From: Novispirillum itersonii
Lineage (GTDB): Bacteria > Pseudomonadota > Alphaproteobacteria > Rhodospirillales > Rhodospirillaceae
DNA: 64,000 bases
Assembly (NCBI RefSeq): GCF_014205675.1
Contig: NZ_JACIIX010000003.1
Coordinates: 1-64,000 of the forward strand
Reading direction: 5' to 3'
Part shown: piece by piece, positions 39,415 through 47,648 of the stretch
How the letters are laid out: every line of letters begins with the position of its first letter
Numbering within the stretch: the stretch's first letter is position 1
Notes under the pieces: model-generated
Told to the model about the DNA's origin: nothing
Seen by the model: only the letters and a program-made list of their open reading frames with translations
Databases searched by the model: none
Translations under genes and position numbers: made by a program

Positions 39415-39759
39415 TCAGCGGCAGTCAAAAGCCGACAGGTTCGGCGCGGTCAGACTGCACTGATAGGCCATGGTCCCAAGGAAAACCGGGGACCGCTTGG
39501 TCCGGGCACATTCCTGCGCCGCCAGCCGCTGCACTTCTGGGGTCACGGCCCCGGCATGACAGATCATGGCGCGGTTGTCGGTGGACGTCCCGACAAAGGT
39601 ATTGGGCTTTCCGGCCTCGCGGCGGCGGTCAACCCACGGATCAGCACATCCGGCAAGGATTCCGGCCAGCGACAGGGTGGCAACGATGATAGGCAGACGC
39701 CGGGTTCCCCGGCCTGCGATCCGACGTCCGATTTGGCGATACATCTCTGCGGCGGTCAC
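39415..39759 (-). CDS. Small lipoprotein of unknown function
   Basis: The 114-residue protein has a basic N-region, a hydrophobic segment and the lipobox LAGILAGC followed by ADPWVDRRREAG. The mature part has four further cysteines (MICHAGAV, AQECART, YQCSL, FDCR), which could form disulfides in the periplasm. I do not recognise the family. The start is GTG at 39759, with AGGAGG six bases upstream; the later ATG at 39744 has none. It has its own promoter and is divergent from the PadR-like gene. Confidence 0.72.
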   Translation of the reverse strand: MTAAEMYRQIGRRIAGRGTRRLPIIVATLSLAGILAGCADPWVDRRREAGKPNTFVGTSTDNRAMICHAGAVTPEVQRLAAQECARTKRSPVFLGTMAYQCSLTAPNLSAFDCR

Positions 39760-39792
39760 CTGCGGCCTCCTGTAGGGCTTTTTGTAGCGGCA

Positions 39793-39820
39793 GGTATACT
39801 GCACCCGTCCCGGCTGGCAA
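39793..39820 (-). promoter_or_regulatory. Promoter of the small lipoprotein gene
   Basis: On the minus strand TTGCCA (complement of 39815-39820), 16 bases and TATACC (complement of 39793-39798), about 30 bases before the GTG start. Confidence 0.5.
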
Positions 39821-39860
39821 AGCGGCATCCCATCCCGGGCGGTTCAATCCGACCATAAAT

Positions 39861-39879
39861 GATAATGCTTCTTATTATC
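39861..39879. promoter_or_regulatory. Fur-box-like iron operator
   Basis: GATAATGCTTCTTATTATC is a 19-base element with perfect GATAAT/ATTATC arms and 15 of 19 matches to the classical Fur consensus GATAATGATAATCATTATC. It ends six bases before the -35 of the PadR-like gene and 40 bases upstream of the lipoprotein promoter, so it could act on either side. Confidence 0.6.
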
Positions 39880-39884
39880 TTCTG

Positions 39885-39918
39885 TGGACAGTCCTGCGAA
39901 TCCATCCTATATTAGGAT
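39885..39918 (+). promoter_or_regulatory. Promoter of the PadR-like gene with a dyad over its -10
   Basis: TGGACA (39885-39890), 17 bases and TATATT (39908-39913), each a five-of-six match. The perfect inverted repeat ATCCTA-TAT-TAGGAT (39904-39918) covers the -10, a position typical of an autorepressor site. Confidence 0.6.
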
Positions 39919-39947
39919 CAAGCTCCCCTTCGACGGAAACGATCCCC

Positions 39948-40493
39948 ATGTTCGCCGACAACACCCTGACCCCGCGTGAAGCGGTGCGTCTGTGCACTCT
40001 CGGGACTATCGCCGCCGGTCCCCTGCACTATTCGCAGCTGGCCTCGTCGGTCCGTCTGTTCATCACCCGGCTGTCCGGCCCGTCGCTGGACCTTCTGGGC
40101 AGCTCGATTGAGCTGCTGCGCTATGAAGGGCTGGTTGAGCCGGTGGAAGGCGAAGGCATGGAAGATGACGCCCTGCTGCGCATCAGCCCGGCCGGGGAAG
40201 AGGCCTTCCATGATCTGATGACCGCGCCGCTGCGCCCGGCCAGCGATCTGTCGAAGCTGATCACCGCCCTGAAGTTCCGCTTCCTGCATCTGCTGCCTCC
40301 GGCCATTCAGGCCGAACAGATTGACCTGCTGATCGACACCCAGGAAACCGGCCTGAACCGTCTGGCCGACCTGCGCAAGGCTGTCACCGGGGAACCGGGC
40401 TACATGGGGGACTGGCTGGACGAGGAAATCGCCCGCGCCGAGCACCGCCTGACCTGGCTGGAAGACCTGCGGGACCGCGCCGGTCAGGGCTAA
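39948..40493 (+). CDS. PadR-like winged-helix regulator
   Basis: The 181-residue protein has an N-terminal winged-helix region (LTPREAVRLCTLGTIAAGPL, then LLGSSIELLRYEGLVEPVEG, where a recognition helix and wing would lie). The C-terminal helices include LDEEIARAEHRLTWLEDLRD, like the dimerisation helices of PadR and related regulators. Family assignment is by pattern and is moderate. It follows a promoter covered by a dyad and preceded by a Fur-like box, so it may be iron-responsive and autoregulated. Similar Fe-linked PadR-like proteins exist in proteobacteria. Confidence 0.65.
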   Translation: MFADNTLTPREAVRLCTLGTIAAGPLHYSQLASSVRLFITRLSGPSLDLLGSSIELLRYEGLVEPVEGEGMEDDALLRISPAGEEAFHDLMTAPLRPASDLSKLITALKFRFLHLLPPAIQAEQIDLLIDTQETGLNRLADLRKAVTGEPGYMGDWLDEEIARAEHRLTWLEDLRDRAGQG

Positions 40494-40520
40494 GCCCGTC
40501 CTCCGGCACTCTGTCAGACC

Positions 40521-40554
40521 AAAAAGGGGGACCCCGATGGGATCCCCCTTTGTC
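40521..40554. terminator. Bidirectional terminator between PadR-like gene and aminotransferase
   Basis: AAAGGGGGA (40523-40531) pairs with TCCCCCTTT (40543-40551). Runs of A and T on both sides allow use in both directions for the two converging genes. Confidence 0.85.
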
Positions 40555-40573
40555 TGTTTCGGGTTTGCCTGTC

Positions 40574-41716
40574 TCAGGACCAGCCTTTCAGCTGTTCCAC
40601 CGCCTCGCGCAACGAGGCCTCGTCCCGGGCGAACGAAAACCGCACAAAATGACTGCCGCCCAGCGGGTCGAAATCGACCCCCGGCGTCGCAGCCACGCCG
40701 GTTTCCGCCAGCATCCGCCGACAGAACTCAAGGCTGTCATTGGTGCGGTCCGCCACATCGGCATACAGATAGAAAGCCCCGTCGGGCGGCGCGAACCGGC
40801 TGAACCCGGCCTTCGGCAGTTCTTCCAGCAGCATGGCCCGGCTGCGGCCATAGGCCGCCACCCGCTCCTCCAGCTCGTCGATATGATCGAAGACATGGAT
40901 CCCGGCATGCTGCGACAGGGCCGGGGCCGAGATGAACAGGTTCTGGGCCAGACATTCAACGCCGCGCACCATCGGCTCCGGCACCACCAGCCAGCCCAGA
41001 CGCCAGCCGGTCATGCAGAAATACTTGGAGAAGCTGTTGATCAGCACCGCCTGATCGGTGAAGCGGGCCGCCGTCGCTGCCTGCTGGCCGAAAGCAATGC
41101 CGTGATAGATCTCGTCGGAAATCAGACGGATGCCGTTCGCATCGCAATAAGCGGTCAGCCGCTGTAATTCCTCCGGCGCCATGATGGTGCCGGTCGGGTT
41201 CGACGGACTGGCGACAATCAGGCCGTCCAGTTTCTGGCCGAAGCGCTCCAGCACCTCCACCGTCGGCTGATAGCGGCTGTCCGGGCCGACCGGAATCGAG
41301 ACCGGTTCAATCCCCAGAGAACGCAGGATGCTGGGATAGGCCGGATATCCCGGCTGGGCCAGACCGACCCGGGCCCCGACCTCGAAACAGGCAGCAAAGG
41401 CAAGGATAAAGCCGGTGGAGGAACCGGTGGTCACCACCACCCGCTGCGGGTCGATCTCCACCCCCTGCGTACGCTGGTAATGGGCCGCAATGCGGCGGCG
41501 CAGTTCCGGCAGGCCCAGCGCCACGGTGTAGCCCAGCGCGTCACTGTCCAGCACCCCTTTCAGGGACTCCGTCACCCCCTTAGGGACCCCCAGAGACGGC
41601 TGGCCGACTTCCATATGCCACACCGGCAGGCCCTGCGCCTCGCGGTCGGTGGCGGCACGTACAACATCCATCACAATAAACGGCGGCACCGTGCCGCGGC
41701 GGGACATCCCCGACAT
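40574..41716 (-). CDS. Class I/II pyridoxal-phosphate aminotransferase
   Basis: The 380-residue fold-type I enzyme has HMEVGQPSLGVP at the N-terminus, SPSNPTGTIMAPEEL around residue 165, ISDEIYHGIAFG with the PLP-contacting Asp and Tyr, and SFSKYFCMTGWRLGW with the Schiff-base lysine. FVRFSFARDE near the end carries the carboxylate-binding arginine. It resembles aspartate and aromatic aminotransferases of the AspC/YfdZ kind; the exact substrate is unclear. The start at 41716 has GAGGA upstream. It follows the GGT-like gene by 51 bases. Confidence 0.92.
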   Translation of the reverse strand: MSGMSRRGTVPPFIVMDVVRAATDREAQGLPVWHMEVGQPSLGVPKGVTESLKGVLDSDALGYTVALGLPELRRRIAAHYQRTQGVEIDPQRVVVTTGSSTGFILAFAACFEVGARVGLAQPGYPAYPSILRSLGIEPVSIPVGPDSRYQPTVEVLERFGQKLDGLIVASPSNPTGTIMAPEELQRLTAYCDANGIRLISDEIYHGIAFGQQAATAARFTDQAVLINSFSKYFCMTGWRLGWLVVPEPMVRGVECLAQNLFISAPALSQHAGIHVFDHIDELEERVAAYGRSRAMLLEELPKAGFSRFAPPDGAFYLYADVADRTNDSLEFCRRMLAETGVAATPGVDFDPLGGSHFVRFSFARDEASLREAVEQLKGWS

Positions 41717-41767
41717 CTCAACGTTCCTCACAGGTTATTTATGCCCTTCCGCCACCGGCGGAGGGGA

Positions 41768-43126
41768 TTACTTTTCTTTTCCGATCAGCAGGCCGTACCC
41801 GGCCCCCCGGGAATCCACCGCCACCCGGCAGGAGGCCGGATAGGGCGGCAGGCCGAGCGGACAGGTCAGGCCGACAATCCGCCCCGGACCGGAGGGCGCA
41901 TTGACCACCGGCGGCAGCGCCGCCTCGATGGAGGCCTCACGCCCTTCCAGCGTGACGGCAACCCGGGCCGCCTGTTCCGGCGCCCCGAGGCCACCCCCGG
42001 CCAGCCCATAGCGGAATTCATTGACCTTATCGTTGATCAGCAGCCCGGCGGCCAGCGGGGTCATCATATCCCCATCCGCCGGCAGGGTCAGGAACATGCC
42101 GAAGCCCGGCACGGTCCGCCCGGCCCCGAAAGGGGCCACCATGGTCAGGGCGCAGGCCACCGAACTGCCGCTCCGGTCCGCCACCACAAAACCGGTGCTG
42201 CCGGCCTTGGTCGGAATCGGCCCCTTGGCCGCCGGAACCGAACCGGAGGCGGCGGCATCCCACAGCGCCGCAAAGTTACCGTTCTCAGCAGGCCCCGGTG
42301 GGGTATAGAGCGTTTCGTTGCCGATCTCACGGGTCTGCGGCTTCACCCACGACGGGGTCCAGTCCCGCAGGGCCTGGAGCGTGATCAGCCCGCCGACAGC
42401 GCGGACCGCTTCGACATAATTCCGCCCCAGCACGCCGCCGTAGAGATCGCCCGGCCCGCCCTGACGCAGCCGCCCGAGGACCGCCGCCAGATCGGTCTGA
42501 ACAACCTTATCGCCTTCCTTCAGCAGCGCCCCCTGCGGCGTTCCGAACACCCGGGCCGCCAGCGGATCGCGGGAAATTGCCCGTCCGGCTTCCTGAAGTT
42601 CCATCGCCAGAGCCCGCGACATCGGCTCGCCAAACCGGGCGATGGTTTCCGATGGGGTCACCACCTCTTCCCACCGCATCCGGCCATATTTGGCGTGCAG
42701 GGCAAACAGGCCACGCGGCAGGGCCGGAAGGGCCACCGGTGTACCCTGCGCCCCGGCCGGAAGCCCAACCACCGAGGCCGACAGCGGCGGCGGCATGAAA
42801 TCCAGAACTTCCGTCACCTTGGCGGTCCGGTCATGCACCACGCAGACCCCGCCACCGCCAAGCCCCGCCGAGGACGGCAGGGTCACCGCCAGCGTGAAGC
42901 CCATCGCCACCGCCGCATCCGCCGCACTGCCCCCGGCGGACAGCACGTTGCGGCCGACCAGCGCCGCCCGCGGCTCCTCGGCGGCGATGCCCCCGGCGAA
43001 CCCTTTGACGGTGCCGACGGTGCCAACCTGAAGGTCCCGCGCCGGATCGCCGCAGGCGGTCAGGGTCATCGCCGCCATCACCAGACCGGCCATCGACAGG
43101 GCCATCCGTTGACGGTGACGGAACAT
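41768..43126 (-). CDS. Gamma-glutamyltransferase-like lipoprotein
   Basis: The 452-residue protein has a signal peptide ending in the lipobox MTLTAC. The N-terminal region matches GGT: LSAGGSAADAAVAMGFTLAV and GLGGGGVCVVHD. The autoprocessing site looks present as STGFVVADRSGSSVACALTM, with Thr as nucleophile, and PFGAGRTVPGFGMFL corresponds to the following GGT loop. The substrate-binding GSRTP-type motif of true GGT is not visible, and the protein is shorter than usual (about 550). It may be a diverged amidase. Its start lies 31 bases from that of the divergent M48 protease. Confidence 0.78.
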   Translation of the reverse strand: MFRHRQRMALSMAGLVMAAMTLTACGDPARDLQVGTVGTVKGFAGGIAAEEPRAALVGRNVLSAGGSAADAAVAMGFTLAVTLPSSAGLGGGGVCVVHDRTAKVTEVLDFMPPPLSASVVGLPAGAQGTPVALPALPRGLFALHAKYGRMRWEEVVTPSETIARFGEPMSRALAMELQEAGRAISRDPLAARVFGTPQGALLKEGDKVVQTDLAAVLGRLRQGGPGDLYGGVLGRNYVEAVRAVGGLITLQALRDWTPSWVKPQTREIGNETLYTPPGPAENGNFAALWDAAASGSVPAAKGPIPTKAGSTGFVVADRSGSSVACALTMVAPFGAGRTVPGFGMFLTLPADGDMMTPLAAGLLINDKVNEFRYGLAGGGLGAPEQAARVAVTLEGREASIEAALPPVVNAPSGPGRIVGLTCPLGLPPYPASCRVAVDSRGAGYGLLIGKEK

Positions 43127-43157
43127 GCCCCTACTTTCAGAGGAAACCTTGAGGGTC

Positions 43158-44546
43158 ATGGCTGTGCGCACTTTCAGTTCAACGTTTCGCATCTTCCGGT
43201 TCAACGTCCTGCGGTTGGCGGTAACGGTGCTGACAGGGGTATCCCTGATCCTCGCGCCGGGCGTGGCTCAGGCTGCCGGGGCCTCGGTCCTGCGCGACGC
43301 GGAAATCGAAACTATCATCCGCTCTTACGCCGATCCACTGTTCCGAGCATCCGGCATTCCACCGGAGTCGGTGCGGATCCGGATTCTGGATGATCCATCG
43401 CTGAACGCCTTTGTCACCACCGGCAACCGGATGTTCATCCATTCCGGTCTGCTGATTAAGACGGAAACCCCGCTCCAGCTGATCGGCGTCATTGCCCACG
43501 AAACCGGCCATATCGCCGGGGGGCATATCGCCCGCATGGGGCCGGAACTGGAAAAGGCGATGATGACCTCGCTGCTGGCCACCGCACTGGGGGTGGTTGC
43601 CGGGGTTGCCGCCGGGCGGGCCGATGCCGGTCTGGCCGCCATGTCGCTGGGCGGCAGCGTCGCCGAACGGACCTTCTTTGCCTTTTCCCGCACTCAGGAA
43701 TCCTCGGCGGATGCCTTTGCGATGAAGGTGCTGGATTCCACCAACCTGTCGGCGCAGGGCCTGCTGGAATTCTTCGAGACCCTGCGCGGGCAGGAACTGC
43801 TGGTGGCCGCCCGGCAGGACCCCTATGTGCGCACCCACCCGCTGACCGAAGACCGCATTATCGCCATCGAACATCACGTCGAGGAAAAAAATATCCCGAT
43901 CCGCATCCCGTCGCAGCAGCAGGCGCTGCATGACCGGATGGTGGCCAAACTGTTTGCCTTCCTCAACTCTCAGGCCCGGACCCTCCAGAAGTATCCGCCG
44001 TCGGATCAGGGGGTCGCCGCCCGTTATGCCCGCAGCATCGCCTATTACCGGCGGGGAGAGCTGGATAAGGCCCTGCCGGAAATCGACAGCCTGATCCGCG
44101 AATACCCGAAGGACCCCTATTTCTACGAACTGCGCGGCCAGATTCTGGTCGAAAGTACCCGCATTGCCGAAGGCCTGCCATCCTACCGCAAGGCGGTCAG
44201 TCTGGCCCCCAATGCGCCGCTGATCGGCATCAGCTACGGCCATGCGCTGGTGGAAAGCGACAGTCCGGCGGACTGGACGGAAGCCCAGTCGATTCTGCGC
44301 AATGCGCTGGCGCAGGAACCCGACCATGCCTTTGGCTGGCGGATGCTGGGCACCGCCTATGGCAAGGCCGGGGATGAAGCCAAGGCCGCCTATGCCATGG
44401 CCGAATATGCCCTGCTGACCGGTGACCGCAGTCAGGCCCGGTTTCAGGCCGCCAAGGCCGAGAAGGGCCTGAAGCAGAGTGACCCGCTGTGGCTGCGCCT
44501 ACAGGACATCAAGACGCAGGCCAAGCCGGACGACGCCAAGCAATAA
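43158..44546 (+). CDS. M48-family periplasmic metalloprotease with TPR repeats (BepA-like)
   Basis: The 462-residue protein has a signal peptide ending PGVAQAAGA. Its protease domain has VIAHETGHIAGGHI (HEXXH zinc site) and the third ligand in ESSADAFAM. After about residue 270 come TPR-like helices (YARSIAYYRRGELDKALPEI, YRKAVSLAPNAPLIG). This layout matches BepA/YfgC, which degrades stalled outer-membrane proteins and helps LptD assembly. The start at 43158 has GAGGG upstream. It heads a run with the DsbA-like gene. Confidence 0.9.
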   Translation: MAVRTFSSTFRIFRFNVLRLAVTVLTGVSLILAPGVAQAAGASVLRDAEIETIIRSYADPLFRASGIPPESVRIRILDDPSLNAFVTTGNRMFIHSGLLIKTETPLQLIGVIAHETGHIAGGHIARMGPELEKAMMTSLLATALGVVAGVAAGRADAGLAAMSLGGSVAERTFFAFSRTQESSADAFAMKVLDSTNLSAQGLLEFFETLRGQELLVAARQDPYVRTHPLTEDRIIAIEHHVEEKNIPIRIPSQQQALHDRMVAKLFAFLNSQARTLQKYPPSDQGVAARYARSIAYYRRGELDKALPEIDSLIREYPKDPYFYELRGQILVESTRIAEGLPSYRKAVSLAPNAPLIGISYGHALVESDSPADWTEAQSILRNALAQEPDHAFGWRMLGTAYGKAGDEAKAAYAMAEYALLTGDRSQARFQAAKAEKGLKQSDPLWLRLQDIKTQAKPDDAKQ

Positions 44547-44669
44547 CCCCTTCCGCCACCGCGTTCGCGTGACCGTGAACAGACCCGTCCCCCCGGACGC
44601 GGTATCCTATGCCCCGCTCACCCTGTCCCGTTTCCGGATCTCCGGGAACACTCTGGAGAACCCCGCCTG

Positions 44670-45431
44670 ATGATCCCGATGCTCCGCTCCTTCCGCCCGC
44701 TGGCGGCCGCCTTTCTGATTGCCGGTGCCGCCCTGCCCGCCACCGCCTCGGCGGCGGAGAGCTTCTCCGATGCCCAGAAGACGGAAATCGAGACGGTGGT
44801 CCGCGACTACCTGATCAAACACCCGGAAGTGGTTTTGCAGGCCATGCAGGAACTACAGGCCCGGCAGGAAAAGGAAGAGAAGGCCCAGCAGCAGGCCGCC
44901 CTGAAGGATAACCGCCGCGCCCTGCTGTCCAACCCCGATGATCCGGTGATGGGCAACCCCAAGGGCGACGTGACGGTTGTCGAATTTTTTGATTACCAGT
45001 GCGGCTACTGCAAGCGGGTGTTCCCGAGCCTGATGGACACCATCAAGGCGGACGGGAAGGTCCGCGTGGTGATGAAGGAACTGCCGGTGCTCGGCCCGGC
45101 CTCCATCGTTGCCGCCCGTCATGCCCTTGCCGCCAAGATGCAGGGGCAGGCCAAATATGATGCCTTCCACAACACCCTGATGGCGGCCCGCGGCCCGGTG
45201 ACCGAAGACAGCATCATGAGCGCCGCCCGCACCGCCGGGCTTGATACCACCAGACTGGCGACTGACGCCAAGCGCCCGGAAATCGAACAGCAGCTCCGGG
45301 CCAATATGGAACTGGCCTCCGCCCTCGGCATTTCCGGGACTCCGGCCTTTGTGATCGGTGACACCCTGATCCCCGGCGCGGTCGAAGCCCCGGTGCTGAA
45401 GAAGGCGATTGACGAGGCCCGCAAGGGATAA
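44670..45431 (+). CDS. DsbA-family periplasmic thiol-disulfide protein
   Basis: The 253-residue protein has a signal peptide ending TASAAE. A charged helix (about 60-85) resembles the N-terminal trimerisation stalk of ScsC and the alphaproteobacterial DsbA2 group. Thioredoxin-fold motifs follow: VTVVEFFDYQCGYCKRVFP, with the active pair Cys111-Cys114, and ISGTPAFVIGD with the cis-proline. It probably oxidises or isomerises disulfides of envelope proteins. It is 124 bases after the M48 protease gene on the same strand. Confidence 0.92.
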   Translation: MIPMLRSFRPLAAAFLIAGAALPATASAAESFSDAQKTEIETVVRDYLIKHPEVVLQAMQELQARQEKEEKAQQQAALKDNRRALLSNPDDPVMGNPKGDVTVVEFFDYQCGYCKRVFPSLMDTIKADGKVRVVMKELPVLGPASIVAARHALAAKMQGQAKYDAFHNTLMAARGPVTEDSIMSAARTAGLDTTRLATDAKRPEIEQQLRANMELASALGISGTPAFVIGDTLIPGAVEAPVLKKAIDEARKG

Positions 45432-45466
45432 ACCGGTCAGGATGCTCCGGGAGCGGTTCTTACCCC

Positions 45467-45523
45467 CCGGAGCACCAGCCGGAGCACCAGCCGGAGCGCA
45501 GGGACCACCCGGGAAAACCCGGG
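45467..45523. repeat. Short tandem repeat and hairpin upstream of hspQ
   Basis: The 12-base unit CCGGAGCACCAG occurs twice in tandem (45467-45490), with the first five bases of a third copy. It is followed by CCCGGG-AAAA-CCCGGG (45508-45523), a 6-bp hairpin. Lying between dsbA-like and hspQ genes, the hairpin may be a weak terminator or leader structure. Confidence 0.5.
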
Positions 45524-45617
45524 CCAGAGGGACAGTATCCCCTTGCGCAGGAACCATTCCGGCCCATGTAACAGAAAGATCATTCCTTCAAACCATGCCC
45601 TATCAAGCGGAGTCGTC

Positions 45618-45947
45618 ATGCAGGTGAGAAAAGCCCTGTTCGAGATTGGTCAGGTGGTCAGGCACCGGGTCTTCGCGTTCCGGGGCGTGGTGTTTGACGT
45701 CGACCCCGAGTTCGCCAACAGCGAAGACTGGTGGCAGGCGATCCCGGAGGCGATCCGCCCGCGCAAGGACCAGCCCTTCTACCACCTGCTGGCGGAGAAC
45801 GAGCAGGGCCCCTACATCGCCTATGTGTCGGAGCAGAACCTGCTGCTGGATGATTCCGGCTCCCCCGTTGACCATCCCGACATTGACAAGCATTTCGTCG
45901 TCGATGCAGAGGGGGGGTATCACCCCCGCCCACAGGCCCTGAACTGA
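45618..45947 (+). CDS. hspQ: Heat shock protein HspQ (YccV-like hemimethylated-DNA-binding domain)
   Basis: The 109-residue protein matches the YccV/HspQ family: KALFEIGQVVRHRVFAFRGVVFDVDPEF, shown here by its core RHRVFAFRGVVFDVDP, then FYHLLAENEQGPYIAYVSEQNLL and KHFVVDAEGGYHPR. HspQ modulates Lon-dependent proteolysis in enterobacteria and was first described as binding hemimethylated DNA. The start at 45618 has CGGAG upstream and gives the family N-terminus. Confidence 0.93.
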   Translation: MQVRKALFEIGQVVRHRVFAFRGVVFDVDPEFANSEDWWQAIPEAIRPRKDQPFYHLLAENEQGPYIAYVSEQNLLLDDSGSPVDHPDIDKHFVVDAEGGYHPRPQALN

Positions 45948-46034
45948 TCCGGCACCTCCGCCCCTTTTCCCGGATGACGGCAGCACCGTGAACGGGCATT
46001 CTGCCGCCCTGACTGCTTACTGGGTGGCCCCCGA

Positions 46035-47231
46035 ATGACTGTTAAAAACGTGCTGCGCCCGGAATGGCTGCTGCCCCTGTGTGCCCCGCTGGCCTGGCTG
46101 GCTCCGCAAGGGGTGTGGATTCCGGTGGCGATTGCCGGCCTATGGTCCCTGATTTTGCTGCGGGGCCGGGTGTTTCCATGGATCCTGCGCACCAACCCGG
46201 TGCTGCCGGTGTTTCTGCTGCTGGCGGTGTCCAGCGCACTGTGGGCGCTGGATCCGATGGCTTCGTTTCAGCGGGGGCTTGTTCTGTGTCTTGAGGTGCT
46301 GGCCGGTCTGTCCGTCTTCCTCAGGCTGCGCACCGCATCGGATGACGAACTGTATCGCCCCGCCCTGACCCTGTTAGCCGCAACGGTCGGCATGGCCGTC
46401 CTGACCCTGATCGACATCAAGACCGACGGGCTGCTCAGTGGCTGGGCCCGCCATGGCAACAGCGTCAGCAACGGCGTTCCGTACAGCCGGGGCATCGCCT
46501 TCCAGACCATCCTTCTTGCTCCACTGGCCGGGCTGCTGCTCCGGGTTGCTCCCGCACGGATGCGGGGGGCAATCGTGGGTCTGGCTGCCGTCGCGCTGAT
46601 CACCGTTTTTCTGCACACCAGTGAAACGTCGATGGGCGGCATTCTGCTCGGACTCCTCGCCGCCGGTGTGGTGTTTGCCCTGCCCCGGCTGCTGCCGCTG
46701 CTGCCGGTGGTTCTGGCCTTTGGCTTTCTCGCCATGCCGTGGATGGCTCCCAAAGCCAACAGCACGGTCTATTGCATGGTCGACACCATCCCCAGCCTGA
46801 TGCACCGGATGCAGATCTGGACCTTTGGCGCGGAACGCGTGCTGGAGAAACCGCTGCTGGGCTGGGGGCTGGATGCTGACCGCATCATGCCGGGCGGGCA
46901 TACCCCGGTGACTCTGGCCAGTTGCCACACCGGACAGGTGTGGAGCGTCGGCGAGTCCCTGCCCCTGCATCCCCATAACGGCCCGTTGCAGATCTGGATT
47001 AATTTTGGCCTGCTGGGTGCCGCGCTGGCGGCCGCCACCCTCGGCTGGGCTCTGTCGTCGATCATTGAGCGGACCCGGGGCAACCGGGGGGCCTCTGCCC
47101 TGTTAACTGCCTGCCTGATCCCCGGCTTTGTGGTGATCTCGATGGGGTACGGTTTCTGGCAGAGCTGGCTTCTGGCGACGCTGTGGCTGGCCGCCAGCCT
47201 GACCGGGCGACGGTTTCAGGCCACTCCCTGA
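46035..47231 (+). CDS. O-antigen ligase/polymerase family membrane protein
   Basis: The 398-residue protein has about ten membrane segments and the Wzy_C signature in a large periplasmic loop: LEKPLLGWGLDADRI followed by LHPHNGPLQIWINFGLLGA, where the His-Asn pair is conserved in WaaL-type ligases. Such enzymes join undecaprenyl-linked glycans to lipid A-core or another acceptor. No O-antigen cluster is next to it. It could also be a ligase for an exopolysaccharide or glycoprotein. Confidence 0.85.
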   Translation: MTVKNVLRPEWLLPLCAPLAWLAPQGVWIPVAIAGLWSLILLRGRVFPWILRTNPVLPVFLLLAVSSALWALDPMASFQRGLVLCLEVLAGLSVFLRLRTASDDELYRPALTLLAATVGMAVLTLIDIKTDGLLSGWARHGNSVSNGVPYSRGIAFQTILLAPLAGLLLRVAPARMRGAIVGLAAVALITVFLHTSETSMGGILLGLLAAGVVFALPRLLPLLPVVLAFGFLAMPWMAPKANSTVYCMVDTIPSLMHRMQIWTFGAERVLEKPLLGWGLDADRIMPGGHTPVTLASCHTGQVWSVGESLPLHPHNGPLQIWINFGLLGAALAAATLGWALSSIIERTRGNRGASALLTACLIPGFVVISMGYGFWQSWLLATLWLAASLTGRRFQATP

Positions 47232-47273
47232 TACCGGACAGTCCCTGATAGCGGACAGTTCCTGACAGCACAT

Positions 47274-47311
47274 AAGAAAAAAGGCGCATGGGGCTGCCGT
47301 CCCCATGCGCC
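47274..47311 (-). terminator. Terminator of the 37-residue membrane protein gene
   Basis: GGCGCATGGGG (47283-47293), a 7-base loop and CCCCATGCGCC (47301-47311) form a perfect 11-bp stem. On the minus strand it is followed by TTTTTTCTT. The upstream O-antigen ligase gene on the other strand also ends here. Confidence 0.9.
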
Positions 47312-47354
47312 GCCATCCGTCCCCGAGAGGCAGGAACCGGACGGTGTCCTGCAA

Positions 47355-47468
47355 TCAGCCGCGCGGATGAGTCGCTTTCCAGATCACGAAAGCGCCAAGG
47401 CCGAGCGTCACCAGAATGATCAGGCCAATCCCCGACATCCCGTAGAAGAACATTTCTTCGAAGGTCAT
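47355..47468 (-). CDS. Small single-span membrane protein (37 residues)
   Basis: A short gene reads MTFEEMFFYGMSGIGLIILV and then TLGLGAFVIWKATHPRG. It has a good ribosome-binding site (AAGGGGAG, about 8 bases before the ATG). One hydrophobic helix spans about residues 12-30, with an acidic N-terminus and a basic C-terminal tail (positive-inside would place the C-terminus in the cytoplasm). A strong terminator follows 44 bases after the stop. I do not recognise it. It has the size of small oxidase subunits such as CcoQ or CydX, but no matching motif. Confidence 0.75.
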   Translation of the reverse strand: MTFEEMFFYGMSGIGLIILVTLGLGAFVIWKATHPRG

Positions 47469-47648
47469 CGCCTGTACTCCCCTTAAGCCGCCGGAGCTGC
47501 GGCCCCCGCCGCCGGATCCGGCCAGACCGCGCCCCGTGGCGCGGCCGGTTGTTCTAAGGAGCAGTTAATCCCATAGCGGAATTCAGGGCATTGCGAATTG
47601 TCAATCCTGCGGGAATTTCCCGTCCCGCGTCTCATCAGGCCGGGCTGT

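Noticed and set aside
45467..45496. CRISPR-like repeat
   Set aside because: The units are 12 bases with no spacers and only two full copies; this is a simple tandem repeat.
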